Origin: QQWI01 sp964522015
Lineage (GTDB): Bacteria; Bacillota; Clostridia; Peptostreptococcales; Acidaminobacteraceae
DNA: 64,000 nt
Assembly (NCBI GenBank): GCA_964522015.1
Contig: CAZFST010000003.1
Location: 1-64,000 of the forward strand
Reading direction: 5' to 3'
Shown here: positions 1 through 6,893 of the stretch, in pieces
How positions within the stretch are numbered: position 1 is the stretch's first letter
Layout: every line of letters starts with the position of its first letter
The notes under the pieces: generated by a model
The model's input: the letters and a program-made list of their open reading frames with translations, nothing else
Databases searched by the model: none
Told to the model about the DNA's origin: nothing
Made by a program: the position numbers and the translations under genes

Positions 1-216
1 TATCTCTTTATGGGATCCCTTCTAATTTAGAATCGCTATGAATAATTCGGGATAATCACTGTTTAAAATGGTCTTCAAAGTAAAAACAAAATACTTGTCT
101 TTTAATAAAATGCGTATAAAATGGAAGCTGATACATTACAAAAATAAATTGCACAAAAGGTATAGCAAAGTGTAGTGCCAGCTACTGCACCATCCTATCT
201 ATCAGAAAACTGGTAA

Positions 217-339
217 TTGCCAATACCTTGGACTGATCAAATAGATGTAATAAAGGGCAACTATTACGAAGGTGCAATGATAATATTTAGAATGGATGCT
301 TATGATATTATAAGCAACATAACTTTTGAATATGTATAA
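217..339 (+). pseudogene. Possible remnant of a protein C-terminus
   Basis: An open stretch of 40 codons ends in TAA at 337-339 and reads like the end of a real protein (charged and aromatic residues, ending in FEYV). In the same frame just upstream is another coding-like piece interrupted by TAA at 214-216. There is no Shine-Dalgarno sequence and the only possible start is TTG. I do not recognise a family. It may equally be a chance open frame. Confidence 0.25.
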
Positions 340-408
340 TGGTCACTGAAAAGAGGATCGGTTATTTGTCAGTCGTTTTACTATAAAACCCGCACCAAGT
401 CAGATGCC

Positions 409-445
409 CACATGCTCAGCATTTTTGTTGAGCATGTGCTTTTCT
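409..445 (+). terminator. Hairpin, likely terminator
   Basis: Arms CACATGCTCA (409-418) and TGAGCATGTG (429-438) are perfectly complementary around a 10-nt T-rich loop and are followed by CTTTTC. The right arm and tail resemble the hairpin after the first Rhs immunity-like gene at 61066-61106 (shared TGAGC, then TGTGCTTTT). Confidence 0.5.
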
Positions 446-616
446 ACTTGAATCACCGATAACTTAGACAAAAACAAATATATTGTGATTGGTGATCTAA
501 TGCCAAGATAGCCAACTACTCACTGCATCACAGGATATAAATTAGAAGATACAAGAATTCATTGTTCAATAGAGACTATCAGTACTAATTGGCTGTAAAA
601 CTTGGAGAGGATTGAT

Positions 617-2146
617 ATGAATAAATTACTAATGCTGGCCCTATTCCTAATGGTTGTTTCAGTGGGGTGCATCGTAGAAGACGGGAAAATCCATAGTGAT
701 GAAAATGGAACAACACAAAACCTCTTACGTTTATATGATAGTTTTTTAAATGGAGAAATTTGTGCCAATTTAGATGGCAATGGGGAAGAAAGCAGTGAGA
801 TCAATATAGAAGAGCTATTTCTGAGAGATGAAAAGTGCAACAAATATACAATATTTGATTCTAATCGCAACGGCATTCCTGAATTACATCTATCATCAAT
901 GAGAGAATACTTAATACTGGAACCTAATAGAGAGAAATTATCAATCATTTATGACGGCTCAGGTTATGAAAAGTTATTGAACAGTGGTGCTTTATTATAC
1001 TTAAGGCCAGGAGGCGGTCCTGAACATATCTCATATAAATACACTGAATTAGATGCAGACCATAATATCACACAATCTTCTTTTGAAAAATATAATACGA
1101 TGAATGATAATGACGGTGATGATCTGTATGTATTTGAGGGGAAACGGGTTACTAGAAATGAATATGATACTAAAACAAAGAAATTCCTATCAGAGGGATC
1201 GGACCTTATAATATGGTCGGATTATGGTGCGTTTTTTAGTAGCGGTGGTTTATGTAGGCAACCAACAATGGTTAAAAATCATGTTTTGATTACGCATATA
1301 AACGATGCTATTGTATCAGATTTAATTTATGGAAATTGGGAGATTGTAGGGTATTTAGGCAGAGCTGTTGACTCTCAAGGGTCTCGTGCGATTACAGATG
1401 ACCAGAAAAATAATATTGAAAGAGCAACTGATGAATGTAAGAAAAAGTACTTAAATAAAGAACTTTTTATCAGCTCAATGAGTTTGATAGATTACTCGCC
1501 ACCTACTGAATTAGGCTATCGTGTTTTAACATTGAAAGATTTATTCTTAATATATAGACAACCGCCCGACATTTGGAGTGGCATATCCCCCCCATTTGTG
1601 TGTATTTCAATTAGTCTTGAAGATTATGATAATACCATGGATTTATTAGTAGATAGCGATGGTATTGTAACATTAGTCGTTGAAGGTGAATTTTTTCGAT
1701 TAGAGAAAGTGGAGAGTCAACAATTAATCCTGAATGAAGATAAAGATAAACTGGTCAGTAACATTTATGATTACTTAGAGGGCGAATGGATATTTTCTGA
1801 GTTTATCAATTTAGCCTGGTACCCAACTAGTGAAGAAAATGATGAGCAACTACGTGCAGATTACGAGAAAGAGCATAAGGAATATTTAGGAAAGCAAATT
1901 CGATTTAATGAAGATAATTTGATGTTATCAGCTGATAGTGAAAGTCTTACGGTCTATACTGCTGAAGATAAATATAGTTACAGATTCTCGGTTTATGCAT
2001 TACTTGAACCTACTATTATAGAGGTGTTCGGCAAATATAAAGATGAAGAAAACAAAAAAGAGGGAATACGATTAATTTTTAGTGGAAATGGTGACCTTTA
2101 TATTGAGTATAGAAATTTCTTCTTTAAATTAGTTAAAGTTAGGTAG
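617..2146 (+). CDS. Secreted lipoprotein of unknown function
   Basis: The ATG at 617 is preferred over TTG at 602 because GGAGAGG lies 6-7 bases before it. The product is 509 residues. It begins with a short hydrophobic signal ending SVGC, a slightly unusual lipobox with Ser at -3, so it is probably anchored outside the membrane. Around residues 80-95 an acidic DSNRNGIPEL segment looks like a calcium-loop motif of the kind common in clostridial lipoproteins. The C-terminal third is rich in beta-strand-like alternation, with two similar segments ending in FFRLEKVE and FFKLVKV, which suggests a duplicated domain. No enzyme motif is visible. It stands alone between hairpins. I do not assign a function. 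Confidence 0.75.
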   Translation: MNKLLMLALFLMVVSVGCIVEDGKIHSDENGTTQNLLRLYDSFLNGEICANLDGNGEESSEINIEELFLRDEKCNKYTIFDSNRNGIPELHLSSMREYLILEPNREKLSIIYDGSGYEKLLNSGALLYLRPGGGPEHISYKYTELDADHNITQSSFEKYNTMNDNDGDDLYVFEGKRVTRNEYDTKTKKFLSEGSDLIIWSDYGAFFSSGGLCRQPTMVKNHVLITHINDAIVSDLIYGNWEIVGYLGRAVDSQGSRAITDDQKNNIERATDECKKKYLNKELFISSMSLIDYSPPTELGYRVLTLKDLFLIYRQPPDIWSGISPPFVCISISLEDYDNTMDLLVDSDGIVTLVVEGEFFRLEKVESQQLILNEDKDKLVSNIYDYLEGEWIFSEFINLAWYPTSEENDEQLRADYEKEHKEYLGKQIRFNEDNLMLSADSESLTVYTAEDKYSYRFSVYALLEPTIIEVFGKYKDEENKKEGIRLIFSGNGDLYIEYRNFFFKLVKVR

Positions 2147-2205
2147 CGATAGCCTTGTGAATGTGCACCAGGGCTTACTATAAACCAATATCGTAGTGAT
2201 GTGAC

Positions 2206-2246
2206 AAATTGTCGTGATTAAGTTTTTAATTGCGACAATTTTTTTA
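2206..2246 (+). terminator. Rho-independent terminator after the lipoprotein gene
   Basis: Arms AAATTGTCG (2206-2214) and CGACAATTT (2233-2241) pair perfectly and run into a T tract. The loop sequence TGATTAAGTTTTTAAT recurs almost exactly at 4258-4273. Confidence 0.75.
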
Positions 2247-2272
2247 TGCCTGATATAAGTTTTTGTATTTTT

Positions 2273-2332
2273 GTAAAGCGAGCTTTACATATCTAAAAAA
2301 CCATGATATAGTAAATGTAAAGTTAACTTTAC
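2273..2332 (+). promoter_or_regulatory. Promoter with twin palindromic operators
   Basis: A sigma-A promoter reads TTTACA (2284-2289), 17 bases, TATAGT (2307-2312). Two copies of the palindrome GTAAAG-N4-CTTTAC sit at 2273-2288 and 2317-2332, one overlapping the -35 box and one the expected start point, with centres 44 bp apart. This fits autorepression by the small XRE regulator encoded just downstream. Confidence 0.75.
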
Positions 2333-2398
2333 GTTCTATCGTATCATCGTGTGGCACAAAAGGTATTTGCTAAAACAAGTATAAGAAGGGTGGTGCCC

Positions 2399-2602
2399 GT
2401 GAAAAACAGGCTAGAAGAAATGCGCAAGGACCGAGGCATAAAGCAAGATGAGTTGGCCGAAATCCTAGAAGTATCCCGGCAGACAATCAGCTCTTTAGAG
2501 TCGGGGCGATATAATCCCTCGATTTTATTGGCTTTTAAAATCGCCAAATATTTCGATACAACAATTGAAGCGATTTTTATTTATGAGGAGGATCAAGTAT
2601 GA
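2399..2602 (+). CDS. Small XRE-family transcriptional regulator
   Basis: GTG at 2399 is chosen because AAGGGTGG lies just upstream and the protein then starts at the usual N-terminus of this family; the GTG at 2351 would add 16 residues without a good ribosome site. The 67-residue product is almost entirely one helix-turn-helix domain (KQDELAEILEVSRQTISSLESGRYNPSI, residues about 16-42 include the recognition helix) with an acidic end. Such small Cro/CI-like proteins repress their own operon and a partner membrane protein. The next gene overlaps by four bases (ATGA), so the two are translationally coupled. Twin palindromes in the promoter are the likely targets. Confidence 0.9.
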   Translation: MKNRLEEMRKDRGIKQDELAEILEVSRQTISSLESGRYNPSILLAFKIAKYFDTTIEAIFIYEEDQV

Positions 2603-3015
2603 AAAACTATAATTTAAGTGCAGTGGCAAAGATGGTGATTGGCGCCGTGTTAATAGCCATAACGTTTCTCCCGAATTTACCCCTGGGTAAAAATATTTTG
2701 GGCGTTTGCCTAGGATTGGGGATGGGGCTGTTTGGAGTTGGACTATCACAAGTATTGGGAAACAACTATGCCCGTAAAAATCCAAGTTACGCCAAAGCCC
2801 AGCAAATTGAAGAGCAAGATGAGCGCAATCAGCAAATCACCCATAGAGCAAAAGCCTCAGCAGCTGACTTAACCCAATGGGGCATCCTAGGAATAGCCTA
2901 CATCAGCATTTACATGGGCTACCCCCTGTTGATTACAGCTATAATCGTTGGTGTTTACGGGGCCTATCACTTTATGACCTGGAAATTTGTAAATCATTAT
3001 CAAAAGATGATGTAG
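2599..3015 (+). CDS. DUF2178-like integral membrane protein
   Basis: This 138-residue protein has two hydrophobic segments near the N-terminus (about 8-55) and two near the C-terminus (about 92-130). A cytoplasmic stretch between them contains EEQDERNQQITHRAKA, which resembles the conserved DERN-containing motif of the DUF2178 family as I recall it. Proteins of this type are commonly encoded behind a small XRE regulator, exactly as here, with a four-base overlap. No enzymatic function is known to me. The pair probably forms a self-regulated unit responding to a membrane or envelope signal; that last step is inference. Confidence 0.75.
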   Translation: MKNYNLSAVAKMVIGAVLIAITFLPNLPLGKNILGVCLGLGMGLFGVGLSQVLGNNYARKNPSYAKAQQIEEQDERNQQITHRAKASAADLTQWGILGIAYISIYMGYPLLITAIIVGVYGAYHFMTWKFVNHYQKMM

Positions 3016-3054
3016 AGTCAACCTTCAGTTGAATAACACTCCCTTAGCCAGTTA

Positions 3055-3104
3055 TTGTTCCTTCCATTGCTATCCCCTATACTGTAATTGACCGGTCAAG
3101 TTAC
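3055..3104 (+). promoter_or_regulatory. Promoter with TTGACCGGTCAA operator
   Basis: TTGTTC (3055-3060), 17 bases, TATACT (3078-3083) forms a good sigma-A promoter. The expected start point lies inside a perfect 12-bp palindrome TTGACCGGTCAA (3088-3099), extended by GTAA on the left and TTAC on the right (3084-3104). It is placed for repression of the following XRE gene, probably by its own product. Confidence 0.7.
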
Positions 3105-3150
3105 TAGAAATTCATAAAACAAATTAACAATTAGAGGGAGAATCAAATCC

Positions 3151-4191
3151 ATGAACTTAGGAAAGAAAATCAAACAACTGCGCACCTACAAAGGCATTAC
3201 CCAAGATACATTGGCCGAGTACTTGAACATTAGCTTCCAGGCTGTTTCCAAATGGGAAAATGGCACGGCTATGCCGGATATATCACTGCTCCCAAAGCTC
3301 TCAACTTACTTTGGCGTCACCATTGATGAACTCTTTACACTTGAGCAGGATGCCCATTTGGAACGGATTGAGAACATGCTTGAAAATCAGCGTCTCCTCA
3401 CCGACCAAGAAGAAGACTACGCCAAGCGATATCTGTCGGATCTCATGGTCCAGCTGAGCGTGGAAAACAACCATGTGCTACTTGGCAAGGCTCACGGCAT
3501 GTTAGCGGGCCTTTACAATCACAAGGCACGCCATGCCCACGATGTGGCCAACGAACATGCTAAACAGGCAATTGCCCTAGATCCAACCGTAAAAGATTAT
3601 CACGTAAATTTCGTCGAATCCGCCAGAGGGGTCTTCAGTGATTGGAACTACACCAATCATCACAAACTTTGCGCCTTCTATCAGGACTTCACACAGGCTA
3701 ATCCCGACTATTATTCTGGGCATCTGTGGTTGATGGATCATTTGATTGCAGATGGTCGTTTAGATGAAGCCAGGGTAGCACTGGAAAATCTCAAAGCTAT
3801 TAGGGATAATTATTTGGTCCCACTTTACCAATCTAAAATTGAAATGGCGGCTGGCAATCATCAAGGGGCCTCAGAGTTTTTAGAAACCATGGTACAGCGG
3901 GAGCCAGAGAATTGGCTGGTGTGGGCCAACCGAGCAGAAGCCTTTACCATGGCAGGGCAATACGACAAAGCGCTTTTGGACTTTCAAAAGTCCATGGACA
4001 TACAAGCCAAGCCTCGCTATTATGATGGTTTTGAGGCCATGGCCCATATTTATGAAATTCTAGGTCAGAAGGAGCAAGCCATTGAGAAGTGGCAGGACAT
4101 CATCACCCTTCAAAAGGAAGAGTACAATGTCCGTTTTGGGGAAATGATCGACTATCCAAACCGAGAAATAGCCCGTTTAGAGGCGAAGTGA
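3151..4191 (+). CDS. XRE-family regulator with TPR-like sensor domain
   Basis: The 346-residue product starts at an ATG preceded by AGAGGGAG. Residues 1-60 form a helix-turn-helix (KIKQLRTYKGITQDTLAEYLNISFQAVSKWE is the core), followed by a linker. From about 100 to 340 there are repeated alpha-helical pairs with TPR-like spacing (for example LEALDPT-, AEAFTMAGQYDKALLDFQKSM- and AHIYEILGQKEQAIEKW-type helices). This layout matches cytoplasmic regulators in which the TPR region senses a ligand or peptide. It is monocistronic, and its promoter carries a palindromic operator over the start point. The target genes are not evident from the neighbourhood. Confidence 0.85.
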   Translation: MNLGKKIKQLRTYKGITQDTLAEYLNISFQAVSKWENGTAMPDISLLPKLSTYFGVTIDELFTLEQDAHLERIENMLENQRLLTDQEEDYAKRYLSDLMVQLSVENNHVLLGKAHGMLAGLYNHKARHAHDVANEHAKQAIALDPTVKDYHVNFVESARGVFSDWNYTNHHKLCAFYQDFTQANPDYYSGHLWLMDHLIADGRLDEARVALENLKAIRDNYLVPLYQSKIEMAAGNHQGASEFLETMVQREPENWLVWANRAEAFTMAGQYDKALLDFQKSMDIQAKPRYYDGFEAMAHIYEILGQKEQAIEKWQDIITLQKEEYNVRFGEMIDYPNREIARLEAK

Positions 4192-4228
4192 GTGAGCCAG
4201 GGGGACGTGCGCCGTGGCTCGCCTAAAG
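4189..4228. repeat. Dispersed GC-rich palindromic element, copy A
   Basis: GAGCCAGGGGGACGTGCGCC and the following GTGGCTC form a hairpin that starts at the stop codon of the upstream gene. The reverse complement of its core, ACGGCGCACGTCCCCCTG, matches 17 of 18 bases of elements at 10308 and 27339. It is REP-like and its function is unknown. Confidence 0.6.
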
Positions 4229-4248
4229 AAAAACAAAAAAGTGATTCG

Positions 4249-4290
4249 AAAATTGTCGTGATTAAGTTTTTAATCGCGTCAGTTTTATTT
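4249..4290 (+). repeat. Second copy of the 2206-2246 hairpin sequence
   Basis: The stretch TTGTCGTGATTAAGTTTTTA at 4253-4272 repeats 2210-2229 exactly and is followed by near-identical bases and a T-rich run. The right arm has mutated (CGTCAG instead of CGACAA), so the stem is weaker than in the first copy. It may still act as a terminator for the XRE/TPR gene. The remainder of 4192-4456 holds no gene; a TATAAT-like box occurs at 4391-4396. Confidence 0.6.
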
Positions 4291-4456
4291 TTTGTTATTC
4301 TGATCGCCATGATTCCTTTAGTAAGCCAGTAGCCATCGGATAAAACAGTACACATCCATTCTCTGCCTATATTTTTGAGTGAGAGCTGTATATAATAAAA
4401 CTAACCTAGGGAAACAGCAAATACAACATATCAAAAAGTAGATTGGGAGGTTACAA

Positions 4457-5566
4457 ATGAACCCTAAGCAAAACATTATTGAGACCATCAAAAGACGGAT
4501 AGAAGAATCCTACAAGGACGATGTGGCCATTTTCGCAGTGTATGGCTCCTATGCCATGGGTACTGATGACGCCATGTCCGATGTGGACTTCTTCTTTATA
4601 CCAAAAACAGAAGGGGCCATGGCACTGAGTTATCAGTTTATCATCGACGGCATTGGCTATGATTTATTCCCTATTAAATGGGAGCGACTCCTCAAGATTG
4701 CAGCCTTTGATTCGCCACTGGCAGCTGTGATTACCGAGTCCAAGGTAGTCTATTCGGCTTCCAAAGAAGACCTGGAACGGTACGAGGGGCTTAGAAGCAA
4801 CATGCTCAGACTCTGTAGCCCGGAGGGGGCACAGCTGATGCTCAATAAGAGCTATGAGTTTTTTAACGAAACCTATATTTACTGGTACAATATGACCCAT
4901 CAAGCCAAGGGTATGCTGGATTTACGTATTGAAGCCAGCAAGGTTATTTCTAAGGTGGTGATGGCGGTTGCCTACGCCAATCAGACCTACTATAAGCGGG
5001 GGATGGGCAAGTCAGTCCACGATTCCTTTGAGCTCTCCTTTTTGCCAACCGATTACAAACCCTTAGTTTTAGCTATGATTGGGGCAACCTCCGACGGGGA
5101 TTTAATTCAGGCTACTGAGAAACTTTTAAAAAATACCCGCAGTTTCCTAGAGGAGCAGACAGCCCAATTTGCAGAAAAGGAACCCTTCGAGACCCTCTTT
5201 ATTGGCTACTATGAAGAATTAAAATCGGTCATCAATAAAATGCATCGGGCATGTGATCAAGAGGATACCACCACGGCATTTATGATAGGGGCTTACTTCC
5301 ACGAGGAGCTTAGCCAGTTTTTAAATAAGGTTCAAACTGGGATTTGGTTTAATGATCGCCATGTGTACAGTGCCTATTCTGCGCCATTTGAAGCCATTTT
5401 CAAAGTTGATTTGATGACGTTGATCAGCAGTGGTGATTTTACGACCCTAAAAGCTGCCCTTAAAGACTTTGAGAATACATTGGTGGCCTTGCTTAAAAAG
5501 CACCAAGTGGAGATTGCAGAATTTTCATCTATTGAGGCCTTTATGGAAGACTATAAAGGTCAATAG
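4457..5566 (+). CDS. Nucleotidyltransferase-fold protein
   Basis: The 369-residue product starts at ATG 4457 behind GGGAGG. Residues about 28-47 (VYGSYAMGTDDAMSDVDFFF) carry the GS-x-DxD signature of the polymerase-beta-type nucleotidyltransferase fold, with Asp-x-Asp for metal binding. The middle and C-terminal parts are helical, as in kanamycin or aminoglycoside nucleotidyltransferases and related proteins. The family transfers an NMP group to small molecules or proteins; the substrate here cannot be told, and a role in antibiotic resistance should not be assumed. It forms an operon with the next small HTH gene, nine bases downstream. Confidence 0.75.
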   Translation: MNPKQNIIETIKRRIEESYKDDVAIFAVYGSYAMGTDDAMSDVDFFFIPKTEGAMALSYQFIIDGIGYDLFPIKWERLLKIAAFDSPLAAVITESKVVYSASKEDLERYEGLRSNMLRLCSPEGAQLMLNKSYEFFNETYIYWYNMTHQAKGMLDLRIEASKVISKVVMAVAYANQTYYKRGMGKSVHDSFELSFLPTDYKPLVLAMIGATSDGDLIQATEKLLKNTRSFLEEQTAQFAEKEPFETLFIGYYEELKSVINKMHRACDQEDTTTAFMIGAYFHEELSQFLNKVQTGIWFNDRHVYSAYSAPFEAIFKVDLMTLISSGDFTTLKAALKDFENTLVALLKKHQVEIAEFSSIEAFMEDYKGQ

Positions 5567-5575
5567 GTGGGGACC

Positions 5576-5851
5576 ATGGATAAAAAAAACGCAAAGACGA
5601 TTTTGCCTGATGATCTCTTGGAGGAGCTTCAAAAGTACATTCAAGGTGAATATCTCTATGTTCCCAAGGCAGATGGTTCACGTAAAAAGTGGGGCGAGAA
5701 GTCAGGTACACGAAGGGAACTCTCGGAGCGCAATGCCCAAATCCGTTTGGCTTTTAACCAGGGCACTACCATAGAAGAACTGGCTGAAACCTTCTATTTG
5801 GCCGCAAATAGCATTAAAAAGATCGTTTATGCAAGGGCAGAAGGACTTTAA
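5576..5851 (+). CDS. CD3324-like small HTH protein
   Basis: ATG 5576 is preferred over GTG 5567 because TAGGTGGGG immediately precedes it. The 91-residue product has an N-terminal helical part (LPDDLLEELQKYIQGEYLYVPK), a basic middle (RKKWGEKSGTRREL) and a C-terminal helix-turn-helix (TTIEELAETFYLAANSIKKIVY). This matches what I recall of the CD3324 family, whose HTH resembles the Mor phage activator. It is probably a DNA-binding regulator co-transcribed with the nucleotidyltransferase gene. Its target is unknown. Confidence 0.75.
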   Translation: MDKKNAKTILPDDLLEELQKYIQGEYLYVPKADGSRKKWGEKSGTRRELSERNAQIRLAFNQGTTIEELAETFYLAANSIKKIVYARAEGL

Positions 5852-5865
5852 TTGGACACTTTTCT

Positions 5866-5921
5866 CTTGTCGTACGTTTTATGTATGCAAAGCAAAATAA
5901 GCTTGCATAACGACAAGGAGG
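5866..5921 (+). promoter_or_regulatory. Two-part hairpin running into a Shine-Dalgarno site
   Basis: The right arm is continuous: CTTGCATA (5902-5909) then ACGACAAG (5910-5917). The left arm has the matching CTTGTCGT (5866-5873) and TATGCAAAG (5884-5892) separated by a 10-nt bulge. The right arm overlaps AAGGAGG (5915-5921), the ribosome site of the small ORF at 5928, so folding could hide it. It could instead be an operator. Confidence 0.5.
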
Positions 5922-5927
5922 ATTACC

Positions 5928-6038
5928 ATGAACCCAAGTACATTAGATTTGTTAATTCAAAGCATAGGCGGCCACATTGTATTTCCTAACTGTATCCTAA
6001 GAGACGAAAAAACACTGACAGAAAAGTTGACAAAATAA
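5928..6038 (+). CDS. Small ORF, 36 residues
   Basis: A 36-codon frame begins at ATG 5928, seven bases after a full AAGGAGG, and ends TAA 6036-6038 just before a strong hairpin (6052-6081). The peptide starts MNPSTLDLLIQSIGG, has one Cys (about residue 26) and ends with a lysine-rich helix-like stretch. No transmembrane segment or known domain is visible. The very good ribosome site, hairpin upstream and terminator-like hairpin downstream argue that it is expressed alone. It could also be the start of a decayed longer gene. Confidence 0.5.
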   Translation: MNPSTLDLLIQSIGGHIVFPNCILRDEKTLTEKLTK

Positions 6039-6051
6039 TATGGCATACTAG

Positions 6052-6084
6052 AATCCCCCGCGCCAAATGGTGTGGGGGATTTGT
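6052..6084 (+). terminator. Strong hairpin, likely terminator
   Basis: Thirteen-base arms starting AATCCCCC (6052-6064) and ending GGGGGATT (6069-6081) pair fully with two G-U pairs around the loop AAAT. The following bases are only moderately T-rich (TGTTGTCT), so termination may be partial. Confidence 0.6.
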
Positions 6085-6137
6085 TGTCTATGCGGTCACC
6101 GTATAAATGTGTTACACTATCCAAGGTGGAGGTGCTT

Positions 6138-6890
6138 ATGTCAATTGTCATCATCTGTTTAGCGGGTTTTTTTGGCGCCTTAGTGGATGCCATAGTGGGT
6201 GGCGGTGGTCTCATCACCATTCCTGCACTCTTATCGGTGGGTTTACCCACCCATTTAGCCTTGGGGACCAATAAATTTGCCAGCTCCTTTGGAACCATTA
6301 GCGCGGCCTATCACTACTATAAAAGTGGTGAAGTGGAATTTTCGATATTGAAGTTTTTAATACCCCTGTCCCTTGTCGGTTCAGCCTTTGGTGTCTTAGC
6401 TGTTTTGGCCATCGACCCTTCGTTTTTAAAGGGCTTTATCATTGTGATGGTCTTGGTGATTGGACTTTATACCCTACTCAAAAAGAATTTAGGCTTGATT
6501 AATCACGGTTATGAAGTGACTCGTAAAAAAATCAAACAGGCAATGGGATTATCCTTGGGCCTCGGGTTTTATGATGGTTTTTTCGGACCAGGCACTGGGT
6601 CTTTTTTAATCTTCGGTATGATTCATATTTTTGGATTCGATTTTAGAAAGGCCTCTGCTAACTCAAAATTCTTGAATTTTGCTAGTAATGTGACATCCCT
6701 TGTGCTTTTTTTAGTCAACGGTAAAATCATGTTTAGCTATGGCATTCCCATGGCAATCTCAATGATCATCGGCGGCAAAGTGGGAACCCATTTGGCCGTT
6801 ACGAAAGGCGCCAAGTTTATTAAACCCGTCTTTGTTTTAGTGTCTTTTGGCCTTGTACTAAAATTAAGCTTTGATCTATTTGCAGGTTAA
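6138..6890 (+). CDS. TSUP (TauE/SafE) family permease
   Basis: ATG 6138 is chosen over upstream starts because AAGGTGGAGG lies just before it and the product then begins with a membrane helix. The 250-residue protein is very hydrophobic, with about seven to eight membrane segments. It carries the two repeated family motifs: DAIVGGGGLITIP near residues 17-29 and GFFGPGTGSFLIF near 150-162. TSUP proteins move organosulfur compounds, sulfite or other small anions across the membrane. The gene ends three bases before a CoA-transferase gene, so the likely substrate is an organic acid linked to that enzyme; this is inference from context. Confidence 0.85.
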   Translation: MSIVIICLAGFFGALVDAIVGGGGLITIPALLSVGLPTHLALGTNKFASSFGTISAAYHYYKSGEVEFSILKFLIPLSLVGSAFGVLAVLAIDPSFLKGFIIVMVLVIGLYTLLKKNLGLINHGYEVTRKKIKQAMGLSLGLGFYDGFFGPGTGSFLIFGMIHIFGFDFRKASANSKFLNFASNVTSLVLFLVNGKIMFSYGIPMAISMIIGGKVGTHLAVTKGAKFIKPVFVLVSFGLVLKLSFDLFAG

Positions 6891-6893
6891 TCT

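Larger units (their letters stand above)
1..616. other. Gene-poor left edge
   Basis: No intact gene is visible before the lipoprotein start at 617. The stretch is AT-rich with many stops in all frames. It holds one short coding-like fragment (217-339) and one hairpin followed by a T-rich run (409-445), listed separately. The rest shows nothing I recognise. It may be decayed coding DNA, because the short fragment has protein-like composition but no proper start. Confidence 0.5.

Noticed and set aside
4457..5566. Aminoglycoside resistance gene
   Set aside because: The nucleotidyltransferase fold is visible but nothing identifies an antibiotic substrate.
6072..6137. N-terminal extension of the TSUP permease
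   Set aside because: It overlaps a terminator-like hairpin and lacks a ribosome site, while ATG 6138 has a strong one.
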